Shown: positions 34,236-46,631, numbered from the stretch's first letter. The stretch: 64,000 nt of DNA from Trichostrongylus colubriformis (GCA_963978905.1 OZ022259.1:5828001-5892000), one strand, 5' to 3'. Notes: generated by a model from the letters alone, not told the origin. Numbers and translations are program-made.

Positions 34236-34725
34236 TTAAAGGCACATTCCAGGTTTATTAGGATATCACATCTCCTGTCGTGGATGGATAGTTCGACCCA
34301 AGCCACGTAGGCTGTACCTTTACCGAGGCGTGGATGGCAGTTCCTGGAGCGTGCAGAGCCAAAGAATCTAGCGCAACAGCTCTGCCCCGCCCACCCCAGC
34401 CAGGGGTGTGCTGCAAGTGTTCAGGTGCCTAGTGTGAGGTCAGGTCACTCAGTAGTGGGTTTACTTCACGAAGCGATTGGTTTACTGCCAATTTCAAGAC
34501 CTTGACTAGTAGCTGGTCTACCTATGTCAAAGATAAGTGGAAGAGTAAAGGTCGACCCCGGCTGGGGTGGGCGGGGCCGAGCTGTTGCGCTAGATTCCTT
34601 GGCTCTGCACGCTCCAGGAATTGACACCCACGCCTCGGTGAAGGTACAGCCTACGTGGCTTGGGTCGAACCATCCATCCACGACAGGAGATGTGATATCC
34701 TAATAATCTTGGAATGTGCCTTTGA
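34236..34725. repeat. Long palindromic element, family L, just 3' of the dual oxidase gene
   Basis: TTAAAGGCACATTCCAGG opens it and CTTGGAATGTGCCTTTGA closes it. The arms, about 140 bp each, contain GTCGTGGATGGATAGTTCGA and its complement. The left target is TTAA; the right has drifted to TTGA. It starts 150 bp after the Duox stop codon. Confidence 0.8.
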
Positions 34726-34785
34726 GCATCTTAGAGGAATCTTGAGTGGTCAATTTGCACACTCGCCTCGCTCTTATATTTTTGC

Positions 34786-35210
34786 TTAAAGGAATCGTCC
34801 ACGGAAAATGAGTTTTTGTGTTACCCATACGTTTATGTTGTATTTGCCTGATGTGGGCCTCATGCAAAATTTCACGCGAAAAAATGGCTGAGATACAGCA
34901 CCACAAAGTGCGGTTCAGGTGGGCGGGGCCTAGGAGAAAAGCCTCGTTTCGTCGTCCGCCGTGGTCGGAAACGCACTGTAGGAGCAGAAAGTTTCGTAAA
35001 CAGTCTCACTCTCCGTTTCCAGCGGCGGCGGAAGACAGGACGAGGCTTTTACTTTTAGGCCCCGCCCACTGGGACCGCACTTTGTGGTGCTGTATCTCAG
35101 CCAGATTCGCATTTTTTCGCGTGAAATTTTGCACGAGGCCCACATTAGGCAAATACAACATAAAAATATGGGTAACACAAAAACACATTTTCCGTGGACG
35201 ATTCCTTTAA
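34786..35210. repeat. Complete TTAA palindromic element, family A
   Basis: TTAA 34786-34789, then AGGAATCGTCCACGGAAAA; CCGTGGACGATTCCT and TTAA 35207-35210 at the other end. It matches the copies at 32004, 49338 and 51394. Confidence 0.85.
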
Positions 35211-38056
35211 GCCCTAGTGGAAGGAAGAGGGTAGTCCTTCCCCCTTCTTGGCTTAGGTAAAAATAATGTCCATGGTGGGATGCCCCCTCACTGCAATAGC
35301 ACCAATTTGGCTATTATTTTAACCAGGGAAATAATAAATAAATATATTGGGTTGTTAAAAAATGTCCTTCGTTTCGTTTTCAAAACAATTGTTTGTAGCC
35401 AAATAAAACCCGCTGAATTAAGCATATGTGTCATATTTCTTAACCGTTACCAGGTGGAACTTAATTTTTCTTTCGAAAATTCGTTTCCTTGGAAACCAAA
35501 AGTCTTGCAGTGTGATTTTGATACCCTTTCTGGAACCATAGCTACCCTAAGAGGTACTTCAAAGTGCCAAAAAGTGGTAGTCGGTATCGAATACATCCAA
35601 GATTGACAAAAATTGAGAGTAGAAAACGTCATCTTCAGATTTGGGAGAGCAGGAGAGTGGTTGCAATAAAGGAGGCCGTATTTGCGGCGAGCGACTGTCA
35701 GTTTCTGTCGTAGGGTTCCGCTGCGATATAGTTCGTAGAATTTTGGTGGACCAGGTCTATGATGCGCCATGAAAAGTAACCAATGGCAGCATTACTTTTG
35801 ACCAAAATTTCTTCAGACCTACATTTGCTACTGCATTGCTACCTCACTACACGGCTTGACTGCGAAATTTTTCCCAAAAGTTCTGAACCATTAAATGCCG
35901 GCAGCCAATACTCATGGTTTCCGTGATCCGACATAAAGATAGGAATAGCGACCCCCCTTGCATTTCCTCGGAGGCTTTGTGTCAAGGAGGACAGGTCTTC
36001 CTCTACAAGGTGGTACCTGAATATTTTGACGACGAGAATTTTCTGTCCGATTTAATGGTATCAGAGAATATCAACAACTTTCATGGAGGAGAATACACTG
36101 TCGTGGAATCTGGCGGTAATTTTCAAATTCGATGAATTAACTGCTTCTGACAGTGAGTATCGGTTAACGAAACAATCAAAGGGTTGCTGAGTGATCTGTT
36201 TGTACCAAAAAAGTGCAAATGAAAACAAAGGTTTACTCAAAAATAGCTGTTTTCTTAAAAGAAAAACTGTGACGAGGTGCTTTAACCGCATCGATCTGAT
36301 TACAATTACTTTTGACAGCAACAACCGAGCCTGAGCCGCCAACTTTTGAGAAGGTCAGCTGATAAGTTGAAAAACTCAAAGTTCCCGTTTCTTTGTAATT
36401 GCTGAATTCATTCATTTCATTCATCAATCAATGATCCACCATTCCCATTTGTTGATTACACACTGACGTTTATTGACAGTGATAGATTTCGTCAAGCTCC
36501 TTCTGCAATTCTTCGAATTGTTTTTGTAAACCTAACCTCACTCAATAATTCCAATTTATTGATTAGTGTGTACTTGCAACAACATTGCGGTAGTGTGTAA
36601 TGCTGTGTAATGGACGGTGACCCGTATTTACACTCCTTCAGCTCTATCCATTCACGGTTAACTACCTCTTGCTTTCGTCCTAGTGTAAAAGGCTATTTGG
36701 GATGCGCCACGCATCCTACTTCCATTTGGAAGTGCAGTGGATAGACAGAGGCCTGCGACTGCAGTCCAAATGACTGATATTAACCTCACAGACGAGTTTC
36801 GACTTCACGAGCCACGAAATTGGAAGCGCTGGCGCTGATCCAGAACTTGAAAGCCGGATTCACCATACACTCTTTCACCAATTTTTTCATTTGCATTGTA
36901 GGAACCGCGAGGGATCGGAGGAAAGAGGAAGATGGGAACCAACGGGAGGGTCCAACGAAAGTTTGAAGGATAACATTTGGGGTTAAAAGAGATAACCGGT
37001 CGAGAAACACGTATTCAAGAGCGTGACGTTGTGGTCTGTATTGACATTTCCCATCTCTTCGAACTGCAACATGACCTTTCCGAGCTGCTCGCTGTAGAAG
37101 ATGTCATTTGTTGTCTCATAGTGGCATTTCGTTCATACATGATGATCGTACTTGATGGCTCGCTTAGTATGTCTGTGCGGGTGAGGGTCGATTGGTCGAA
37201 TTTCCGCTTCGCGGCGCCGTCAGTACGAGTCGTTTGGAATTCCGCTCAAGACGCACTGGGTTGGTATCATGAGGAACGTTCAAATATCGTAAGTTGAAAG
37301 CTTCGGGAGTTTGCCTATCTCTAAAGGTCGCTTACGGACCAGCCCACTTTCCGAATTCCAAACGACTCGCATTCGCTGCGCCACTCACTGCGGGCGGCCA
37401 CGCGATAATTCGACCAATCGACCCCCACCCACCCCGTCTGGGCGTGTTTGTCCGTCTGTCTATCTCCGAACCCGTTCCGCCTTTCGGGTTGGTCCCAGAG
37501 CGCCGACACTCATAGGTGTTAAGCAAGGTGGGACGAGAACATTAATGATGGGTGATTCAAGTTAATACGGTTGATAAGATTCGATAAGAAGAGTTAGAGT
37601 GTCAAGAAGGCCATTTCGCTTTTCCGGCTGGCAGTGGAATGTTCATATCCATCTATAATCATAATCATATATAATCATATATAATGTTCATATGAATGTT
37701 CTATCAGCTGCCGATATATCGACCGCTGATACCACGATCAACATGGACGATCAAGATATAATCCCTATTTGTGATAGTAAAGCAAGTGATTCATGTAAGA
37801 ATAAGATGCCCACCAAGTGGACAAATAGCTAGCAATCGATGCAGTCGAATGCAAAACTATCGATCCCAAATGAACCATCTAATTGTAAGCTCCCGATAGC
37901 AAAGTCTTCAGCTAAATAATCAGTGAATAATCATAATCATTTCTGATCCATCTACATTGATCGTCGATATCATTGACTAACAAGAGGTATCAAGCGCTAA
38001 ATCGTGTGAACTTTCGAGAAGCGGTGGCCTTCTCCAGCGATGCGATATGCAATATA
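35211..38056. other. Intergenic, no gene recognised
   Basis: Between the dual oxidase gene and the deleted mariner I see no protein family. A family J palindrome lies at 37183-37432. 37640-37700 is a run of ATAATCATATATAATC-type repeats. 35340-35780 starts with ATTGGGTTGTTAAAAAATGT, which resembles a mariner terminus, but I could not find the matching end. Confidence 0.4.
37183..37432. repeat. Palindromic element, family J
   Basis: It starts GAGGGTCGATTGGTCGAATT and ends AATTCGACCAATCGACCCCC. Its arms hold CGAGTCGTTTGGAATTCCGC and CCGAATTCCAAACGACTCGC. It is the best preserved copy of the family outside the dual oxidase gene. Confidence 0.8.
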
Positions 38057-38970
38057 CAGGGTAGGGCAAAATTACGGAAACAAGGCGCGGGCGGGGGAAC
38101 TTTGACCCCTGAAGCGTTTTTCGCATTTGAAAAGCCCTTGCTTATTTTTATTCGATTCAGCGCAACCTTCTCTACTAACCAGCACAAAAAATTTCATATT
38201 TGATCTGAAATGACAATGCCATCCCCTCATCGGAATTCCCTCATCTACCTGCACCATCAAGGACTCCAGGCGATTGACATCTCTCGTCGTCTAAAGGTAT
38301 CACAAAGTCTTGTATCGAAATCAATCGCAAGGTTTACAGAACTAGGAAACCTTCCGACCGACCAGGACGTGGAAGGCCGACTTCTGTCACGATCAGGGCG
38401 GACATCAAGAGAGTGCGTGATCGTCTGCGTTTGAAGCCACTGCGGTCGCTTCGGAAGATGGCAGAAGAAATGTCGATTTCCACGTGACAGATGGGCAGGA
38501 TTGTGAAAGATCACTTGGAAACTGAAGGCACACAAGCAAGGAGGAGGACAGTTTCTTTCTGCCGACAGCAAAAGGAACAGAAACCAACGCTACAGGAAAT
38601 TTTCCTAGATTTCATTGCCTTTGATGAATGGTCTCCCAGTTCCGAACCTCAACCCACTCGGTTTCTCTGTATGGAGTGTCCTCGAGCATAAGGCATGCTC
38701 AAAACCCCATCCCGGCCTTAATTACTCGAAGGCAGCACTGAAGAAAGCATGGGATGAGTTGGACGAAGGCTATCTCCTCGCCACGGTCAACGCGTTTTCG
38801 GAGCGTCTTCGAGCCTTTATCGGAGTAAATGGAGATGGTTTCAAAACAAAGTAGTACTGTTTGTTCAGTTTTTTCTGGAGAGTAAATCGGTAATGATTAT
38901 GTTTTTGTTCGAGCTGAAATAAGGTTTTTGGGTAGCATCAATTTAGTTTCCGTAATTTTGCCCCACCCTG
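38057..38970 (+). mobile_element. Tc1/mariner-type transposon, internally deleted, ends intact
   Basis: The left end CAGGGTAGGGCAAAATTACG and the right end CGTAATTTTGCCCCACCCTG are inverted repeats with one mismatch over about 24 bases, flanked by TA on both sides (38055-38056, 38971-38972). At 914 bp it is shorter than full elements of this group. The intact ends suggest it could still be moved in trans. Confidence 0.88.
38210..38854 (+). pseudogene. Broken Tc1/mariner-type transposase
   Basis: The N-terminal helix-turn-helix is clear: GLQAIDISRRLKVSQSLVSK, then a second DNA-binding part (RDRLRLKPLRSLRKMAEEMS). The frame is lost near 38400 and a stop follows MSIST. From about 38615 the C terminus resumes with NLNPLGFSVWSVLEHK, the block around the last catalytic acidic residue, and ends at 38854 (stop). 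The central catalytic domain is missing between about 38580 and 38620. It cannot encode an active enzyme. Confidence 0.8.
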
Positions 38971-39529
38971 TATAGTGAATGACTATTTTATCGACACCCA
39001 ATAGCTTAAGTACTACATGTTCAGCTCTTCTACTACTCTGTACTCCGATATCAGTTTCATCGGGATCTTTCGTACAGTACAAGTAATTACGTAATTTAGC
39101 AGTTGTAGAGATACCAGTTGGGCTAGCGCTCACTGTGCTATCACGATGGGAACCGCCCGTTATGCGCTTCCTAGATATTGGTTTGTCAGTATCGACCATT
39201 TTCCCATCATATAACTCTTGTGTGTTATGAAAAATCCATTTAATTCATACTCGACAGCTTAGTAAGGTGTCGTGTGTGCAATGTCTGCAACCTGTCTGCG
39301 TTACGGTAGGTCTTACCGTAGCTCAAAATTGCCACCTCTTGGCGTCTTTGGGCATTTCGAATCGAGAAATGGGACTTTTAAGGCGAACGTGGTGCAATAA
39401 TAAAAGTGCCACTTCCATTAGCTTAGTTTAAGATCGAACTCTGAAACAGTGACCACCTAGGTCATCCGTTGATTAAAGCTGTTTGCTTTATAACTCATCT
39501 TTTAACAAAAAAACCAGAAGAATGTTCCG

Positions 39530-39535
39530 TTTATT
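39530..39535 (-). terminator. Candidate polyadenylation signal of the hsp-12 gene
   Basis: AATAAA on the minus strand lies about 180 nt after the stop codon at 39715. It is the first perfect hexamer I noticed downstream. Confidence 0.35.
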
Positions 39536-39714
39536 ACAGTAAACTTCAAATTACTTTATAAACATGATCATCTGAAAAAAAATCGAAAAATAAGAGAACA
39601 TAGAGATAAAATAGTCTTACTCAAAGCACAGTGTGATAAAAGGATTTGAGATGGTGAAATTTGTCGTCAAATTTGAAGCTTCAGCATTTCTTATCGAAGG
39701 AGGTACTAAAGTGT

Positions 39715-41483
39715 CTACTTGGCGATCTTGTTGGCAGTGATGCTCAACACTCCTCTGTTCGTCAGATGACTTTTTACGGAAGTGACGTCAACGTCGTTTG
39801 GCAGCTTATATGCACGGTGTACCTCACGAGCGATTGAACCAAGTTCATCCGAACGCAACTGCAATACAAACGAATAAGTACCTAATGTTTTGACATGTAC
39901 ACGTAGACTACTCAGTCTTATTTATTTGCTTATTTCATGCGGCTGAAATTATGCGCGCATCAATAGCCAGTATTGGCGCTATAAAGGATTCATGACCAGA
40001 GGGCACGAGAAATTTCCATAGACGTAAGCTGGAAAATGGTGGCAAAAAAAGATTATTTCAGAAACTCCTTATTGGACTTCCAAGGCACCACTCAGTAAAT
40101 AATGGAGACGCTGACGCCTTCAAGGAAAATGGAGAAGGTTGTGATCATCTCCATTTTTATGTATCAACGAGCCAACACTCAAACTTTCAGCAACAAAGCA
40201 AAAATTTCAACAACAGCAACAAACTTTCAGCAACAGAAGACACACTCGACGCTTCGACCCAGCGCTACTCACTTAACGACGGTTTATACACAACCCTTAC
40301 AAAGTACGATTAGGTAATACTGTTGACATGGGTTCGAATCCGTAACTACACACTGTCCTTAACTATGGACGTAAAATATCTCGGAATGGACAGGTCATTA
40401 TTACCTTTTAATGGAGAGTTACTTATCACATTTTCATACGAATTTTTGGTTTTACACAATGTCTTGCTCGTGATCGCAACTAATCACTGGTGTTAAACCC
40501 AATTTTCCCCCACGCGGTTCGGAGTGAGTTGACAGACAAAAACTTCGTTTACGGTATACCATAGTACTTATGCTGAACTCACAATTCTTTGGAATTCTGA
40601 CTGTTCCATAGCAAAGCTGAGATGGTGTTCATTACGTTAACGTTTATCTCTGAGTTGTATATTTACCCAATGTCACATCGTTGAAGTCAAACAGAGCACT
40701 TTGGAAAGCCACCAATAGCTCGTTGAGCTCGTGAAATTTTTCGAGTGCTGGCTGTCCACTGGATGTCCAAACTAAAGCCGTCAGAACGGGCCTATTGGCT
40801 TTTGTCCTTCGCGTATATTCCTCCACATGTGGGTTACAGTGTTGGGAGAAAAGCCATGTACGGGTTGGTTTGAACTCCCTAGTCTGGATTCTACCCAATC
40901 AGAGAGGTCGTAGGAGAATCAATATTAACGACGATTTAGCCATAATTTAGGCCAAGAGCACCACCCCTAATGAGTGAACCCCTTGGAGAAGGAGTACGGG
41001 AATTGACACCATTTGTGCGATTTCTACGAGAATTTCTAGTTCAAGATGAGAGTCTAGTCCAAGATGTTCGTAAGCCATATGTATAAGCAATATTTATTAT
41101 ACAAGCGGAATGACGCGTATAGCGCGCTCCTCTTCAAAATCGCGCCTATTACTGAATGATTCTACGGAATCTCTATTGGTCTCAAAGGTTTTTAAAGAGA
41201 GAAGTTCTGGACCTACCTCGTGCCTACAATGGATCAACAGATCTTGTCCACACACTTTCACTTCGATATCTTTGGGTGAGAAGAACTGAGCATCGAGTCC
41301 AACCTCGAATTTGTCGTTGGTATTCACGATCTATGCAATTCCTTTATAGATGTGGCTGCTATCAACCTTTTGGGTCCTTTGTTGGAAGTAATAGAGGCAA
41401 TGTCTCACCTTGACGACTCCTTCGTGTGATTGAAGGGGCCAGTCCCATAATTCAGCCTCATGAGTAACTGGGATGGTGGACAT
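39715..41483 (-). CDS. hsp-12: HSP-12 family small heat-shock protein
   Basis: Small alpha-crystallin-domain chaperone of the short HSP-12 class found in nematodes (about 110 aa, very short N and C arms). Three exons on the minus strand: 41409-41483 (MSTIPVTHEAELWDWPLQ...), 41217-41330 (NTNDKFEVGLDAQFFSPKDI, then LLIHCRHE) and 39715-39858 (REVHRAYKLPNDVDVTSVKS, then LTNRGVLSITANK). All junctions are phase 0, giving 110 aa. WDWPLQ near the N terminus and the NRGVLSI strand near the C terminus are family marks. The IXI-bearing C-terminal extension of larger sHSPs is absent, as in other HSP-12 proteins. The second intron (1.36 kb) is long. The exact paralogue (12.1, 12.2, 12.3 or 12.6) cannot be set. 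Confidence 0.93.
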
Positions 41484-41561
41484 TTCTGGAATTAAAAAAA
41501 TTGATAAAAAGGATACTATTGCATGAAAGAAGCGCGGGTGAAAGAAATCTAGTATAAGTAT

Positions 41562-41585
41562 TTCAAGAAGAAAATTCCAGATCAA
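41562..41585 (-). promoter_or_regulatory. Heat-shock-element-like motif upstream of hsp-12
   Basis: On the minus strand GGAATTTTCTTCTTGAAA lies about 80 nt upstream of the ATG. It contains a GAA-nn-TTC pair and a further GAA that is out of register, so the match to a three-unit element is partial. Some C. elegans HSP-12 genes are not heat-induced, so the role is uncertain. Confidence 0.3.
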
Positions 41586-41639
41586 TTGGATGAATCCACC
41601 CCCCACAAAGGGGTCAAGCACGTAGTCAAATGAGGGATT

Positions 41640-44409
41640 TAGCTGCACCTAGACAAACGAAAAGGCAAGGAAATGGATTTGAAAGCGGTCAAAATGCAAC
41701 GGTTGTTACTTTGCCAGTCAGCCAGGGGTTGGCTCGAAGGTCATTCATTCACCAGATACCGTGGCGGAGCCGTCGGTTGTTGTAATAGCAATACAGCACG
41801 AGGTACTTCGACTCTGATCTGGCCCCTTGGCTGTAAACTATGTCGCAAGACGCGTCCTCAGCCATATCCCCACGAAAAGACGTGTTGTGATAATCCAATA
41901 GAAACTGGGTGAAATCTTCACAAAGTATGGACAGGATCACTAACATTCCAGACGGCAGCATCACGGTTCATCCATCCCAGTCTTTCCTCGTGATGAAGAT
42001 TCGATGTTCTCGAAGATTCTATTTGATAGAAGCTGCTTGCTTCAACCATGCCATATGACTGCAGCTTCACATTTCACACTTTCCTGTTCGTCCAGCAGCG
42101 ACATATGAACACTTGGTCACAGCTCGCCTATTTCAGCATCCAGTTAACACAAGCAGCAGCATAAAATTCAACTCCGGAAGGACACTTTTTCTCGCCCAGA
42201 TTGCGCCGTGAACGAGTGATAATCTCCAGTAACCATTACAGTTTCTCGCTAAATTACTGAAATTAGGAGCGGCTGACAAAACACGGAGGTAAAAAGGCTG
42301 TGGACTCGAAGTGCTGCTAAAATGCATTTCCAACTGATCGTGTAGAAAATTTACAAAAATGTACTAATTTGCCACTTATAACATAGAAAACCTTCTAAGC
42401 TGACCAGATAAGGTTATATTGTTCCAGATCACACTTTGTTCTATTAATTTGGATCAAATATTCACTTTAAATCAGTGGCCCAAGAACAGTGCAATGGTCA
42501 GAGGCTGGACACATTCTTTATGGACTTAGGGATGTCCTGTCAAGAGGTAACATTTACAATACCCGTTCCCTGTGTATTCGTTAGAATGACTTCTTTTTTT
42601 GCTAGCTATTCAATTTATTGGGCGTACAGTACAATCACGTATACCTACTTAGTTCTACCGTACAACCTATTTATGACTGTTACTATGTTTGGACATATTA
42701 AATCTTATACTGGCGCTTCATCTACGGGTATTCTAAGCCTCTGTAATTAGGAAGGTACAAAAGGAGGGTGCAACGTAAGCGATCTTTAATGATAACTACT
42801 GCACAGCGCGTTAACGAGAAGGTTCCTCGATGACTGAGCTGTCCCGAAAAGAGTTGGCGCAAACTAGCAATGGCAATTGCAAAAAGGGTGACAATGCATG
42901 AAAACAGCGAATAAACTTAAAACGAGCCGTTCAGCCACACTTCACTTTTTACTACGAGTTCAGTATTGGCACGCAACGCCTATTTGAACAATGGGAAAGC
43001 GGTAAGGTTTCAAATTCAAGCGAAGAGATGTGAAGGTGGCCAAGTGACGCTAGGCTCGGTGATCATAGGGATTTGTGTAGAGAGACGTTAGCTGAGCCAA
43101 GCTCAACTCTTGACTCTGCGACATGGTTGAAGAGGTCGGTGAGTGAAGCCACGGCAGCCTGTGAAAACAAAGAAGGAGGGATATTTCGAGGAGTTGGGTG
43201 GAGATGCAAACAAACGCACACACACACAGCCAGGAAAAGCCGAAGAGCGCCTGCGATGTATGTGATGGGAGGATCCGCCCGCCGTCGTAAGATGTGCTGC
43301 ATCGGCGGCTCGCCCACTCATGCATACTTTGGTATTTCAACGCAACAATGAACAAACCTTCGCTTTCTTTACAAAAAAAAACTTAACCACTTATGCCTTG
43401 ATGAATGTGTGAGAGGGGTTGCCAATTGCACACTACGAATACCAACAGCTCCTGAATCATGACAGTGGTTAGGGACAGAGAACTTTTGAAAAAAAAAAGG
43501 TTGAAAGGAAAGGTAAGGTTTTTTGGAATTAACCAATCCTTTGTGCGCCAAGAAAAAGGGAAACTACCATCTGGAAAATAGAAAAAATATTTTTAGAAAA
43601 TACTGTAAATGTTCTACTCGATTTTGATAGGTATAGGAGCATTTCTCATGGGAAGATAAGTACTGGGCTCCCGTTTAGCGTCATTCGATTGAGCTGACAC
43701 AAGTATGGGGCCTTACAAAAGAACCAACAAAGGAGATATGGGTCAGCTGAAAAGTACTTTAGTGGACTGTTCAAGAAATTACAATAGGTTTCTCTGCCAG
43801 ATCATAAAGATTTATGATATCACGTGGCTACGGTGTGTATAAAAAATCCATATTTTTCAATTAAATTACATACTACATGGTGACCAGGATGCAGAGCATC
43901 ATCTGGAGAAGCTCTCTGGCAATTGAACGAATCTATTTTTGCACTCCACTGACTGGACCTTTTTTTCTACAATCATTATGGACAATATCATATTCACAAA
44001 GCTACGGTGTAACCATAAAAGAGCCTGAAACCTGCAGAGATATGACTTTGAAATTTTGGAATAGAAGTGAGCTTAGAATCTTCGCGGAGCCCAAATTTCC
44101 TCACTATGCTTGAGAGCGATCTTTTTTTCCGAAGTATCACAGACACGTGGTAAGTTTTTGCTCGAAACACTGGCTGAGATGTGGCTCCACTGGCGCGCCA
44201 ACGAAAGGCGGGTACACTGCCGCTTGGCACGTGAGAGATTTGGTGACAAATCGGAGCCCTTTAGTCAGATATTTAGATGGCTCTCCTCACATTGTAATGT
44301 CGTAAAGTGGGTATCACACAATACTGCAACGGGCGTACGTGAGGCGCCAAACCTCCTCAATCTGAATACGGCGAGATCTACCGACAAGCCTTCTTCACAA
44401 CATACATAT
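41640..44409. other. Intergenic, no gene recognised
   Basis: I see ORFs of up to about 100 codons on both strands, often overlapping one another (for example 43050-43355), with no family signature and no exon pattern. A short CACACACA run is at about 43217-43226. Nothing here supports a gene. Confidence 0.4.
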
Positions 44410-44411
44410 TA

Positions 44412-45570
44412 GGTTGTCCGGAAAGTTCTCAGCGTTTTGTTTCATCAAATCATCATAACTTTCTTATTAATCGAAATAAGCACCGTTCGCATCAGCACAC
44501 TTTTGCCAATATGATACCAGCCGATATCGAAAACTGAAAAACCTGGGTGATCGAGAATCCACGAAATCCACGGAGGCTTTTCTTGCCTGGTCCTGATTGA
44601 TGAAGTGTCTTCCGGCATGAAAGTTCAGAAAATGCTTGAAAGTTGATAGTCGGTTAGTGAAAGGTCTGAAAAATAGGCGGGAGAGGTAGAACTTCAACTC
44701 CCAATACGTTCAATTTATGGATAGTGATTTGTGAAACGTGTGGGCGGGCGTTGTCATGCAAAAGTATCGGATTTCTGTTGACAAGTGCTAGCTGCAGCAA
44801 AATTTAGTGGATCACACCAACCGATGACCACCACACTGTAACCATAAGTGAGGATTCAGCCTTGGAATTTGCCTCGGCGGTTCGTCGGCATCCAACCACT
44901 GTTTAGAACGTTTCCTGTTATCATACATGATCCACTTTTCATCACAGGTGACATTTCGGTCAAAAAACGGGTCGTTTCTGTTGCGCAAAAGCATTGAAGA
45001 CGAAGCCTTGCGACGTGCCAATTTTTGCCGGTCACTCAAATTGTGGGGCACCCTGTTTGTCGAGTCTTTTCACCTTCCCAATGCATTTCAAACCATCCGT
45101 ATCTGTGGACTTGCCAACCCTAGCTTTTCTGCAATCTCTCGACTGCTTGGTATGGGTCAGCCTTCACAAACGCTTTCAGATCCTTGTCAGGTATTGCTTT
45201 AGGTCCACCGCTACAAGGTTCATCTTCGAGGCTGAATTCTCCAAATGGGTTTCGTTGAACCATCGTTGCACGGTACTTTCTCTAACACTACTGGGCCCCA
45301 CAACTGATGAATTTCCAGCTGCTTCGCCTGCAGATTGACCCAGTTTGTAGTTGAGGAAAAATGCTGTCCGAAGTTGCTCTTTTGACATGCTTCGGAAATT
45401 CTCGAAAAAAAAGGGGCTCATCAAGCGATGATAGAATGGAAATAAAAATCGGGAAGCGCAGAGAATTCTCTTCAAAATATACTTCTGAGACGCGAGGGAG
45501 AATGAGTTTTACTCAGCAATGAATGTTCAGAAAGTAGTAACACAAAACATTGAGAACTTTCCGGATAGCC
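44412..45570 (-). mobile_element. Degenerate mariner element, 1,159 bp
   Basis: The ends GGTTGTCCGGAAAGTTCTCA and TGAGAACTTTCCGGATAGCC are inverted repeats flanked by TA (44410-44411, 45571-45572). The length is close to a full mariner. It resembles the mariner branch that includes the hookworm bandit element in general plan; subfamily placement needs alignment. Confidence 0.88.
44467..45403 (-). pseudogene. Broken mariner transposase
   Basis: Read on the minus strand: N terminus KEQLRTAFFLNYKLGQSAGE and VRESTVQRWFNETH (about 45400-45230); middle SDRQKLARRK, LLLRNRNDPFFDR, VTCDEKWIMYDN and KQWLDADEPP (45040-44860); HDNARPHVS near 44750; and the C-terminal LVSYWQKCADANGAYFD ending at 44467. 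The first two catalytic Asp motifs are present (CDEKW, HDNARPH). The third (usually YSPDLxPxDYH) is scrambled by a frameshift near 44700. Several frame changes make it inactive. Confidence 0.85.
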
Positions 45571-45572
45571 TA

Positions 45573-46287
45573 ATATTTGACATACGAATGAGAGAGGAAA
45601 GCGATTCGAGCTTTTTTGTCGAAGCCCATGTGGTTCTGAGGTTTATATTTGGCAGGCAAGCAACTCATAGTTTTCCTTATACGTTAAGTAGCGCTCAGAT
45701 GTATTCAGCCAAATGGCTGTTCACTTGGGTTTTTCACTTGTAACTTTTTTGCGACTGGACCGAGCTAGGAGAAATTTTAGTATGTTGTACCTGGAGACAC
45801 TAAATACTAGATATACTATTTTGGCTCTCAACGGTGTAAGTTACGTGGTTAAATGCAATTTTTTTTGTTTTTGGAATGCCATCCCTATGCCGTCCCGCTG
45901 TGCCGCTGTCATCAAAAGTCGTGGTCTTTCTACAAAATATTGATGTTCTTAGAGGTTTGCTCGTTTTGTTTTTGAAAAGAAAGCCGTTTTTCTTGACCAA
46001 GCCTTTTTCCTTTTTTCGGTGGTCTTGTAGTAAATTCTTGTAAAAAACCACGAAAAGAGTCAAGCGGCACTGAAGTAGAAGGAAATGTTGACAATAGGGT
46101 CAGGCATCACATATTAAAATTTTGTCAAATTTGGTTGATGTGTACATAAGTGGTAAAAATAAGCTCGGCAGCTGTCGGGAAACTACATTTGCGTTCACGA
46201 AATTCAAAACATCACTGGCCATTGCCAGCCTGTACTTGTTGTTGCAAATCAAAATTTGTGTGGCAAAATCATATCAATTTTAAACAT
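45573..46287. other. Short intergenic stretch, nothing recognised
   Basis: This lies between the mariner copy and the 3' end of the thioredoxin-domain gene. ORFs on either strand show no family signature. Confidence 0.4.
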
Positions 46288-46293
46288 TTTATT
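46288..46293 (-). terminator. Candidate polyadenylation signal of the thioredoxin-domain gene
   Basis: AATAAA on the minus strand lies 50 nt after the stop codon at 46343. It supports that stop as the real end of the last exon. Confidence 0.45.
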
Positions 46294-46342
46294 GAGAAGT
46301 GTGTTATGGACCCTTTTTTAGGCTCAGTTCAATGCCATTTCA

Positions 46343-46631
46343 TCAAGCTTTTTCTTCTTCAATTAATCCAATGTTTTCTTTCAAACTGAAATAAATGAAA
46401 CAAATCATGAAACAGTCAAGTATCCGCACAAGTCGAGATGTTGGCCCTTCTAACCGCTCCTCGCTACCCCTAAGACATTGAAAACTTCTCGAAACAAATA
46501 TTTTTTTCTGCACAAACCTCTCTCCTGCCGTTTCCTTTTCGGAGGACTCTCGTTGTTCGTGCGTATCATTACTAACACTAAGCATGTAATTAACAATAGA
46601 TTCAGCTTCTGTAGCTCCTTCGTAATCAAAT
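46343..46631 (-). other. Terminal exon: end of third thioredoxin domain plus unique tail
   Basis: It begins FDYEGATEAESIVNYML, the last strand and helix of domain three. It then reads about 77 residues with no thioredoxin resemblance, including SNDTHEQRESSEKETAGERF and a hydrophobic ILDCFMICFIYFSL. It stops at 46343. If the exon were spliced within the tail (a GT is available in GAGAGGTTTG), the C terminus would differ. The nearby AATAAA favours read-through. Confidence 0.5.

Noticed and set aside
35447..35770. 107-codon minus-strand ORF near a mariner-like end
   Set aside because: No transposase motif and no second terminus found.
40328..40345. tRNA-like B box (GGTTCGAATCC)
   Set aside because: No A box at the right distance and no pairing acceptor stem; a chance match.
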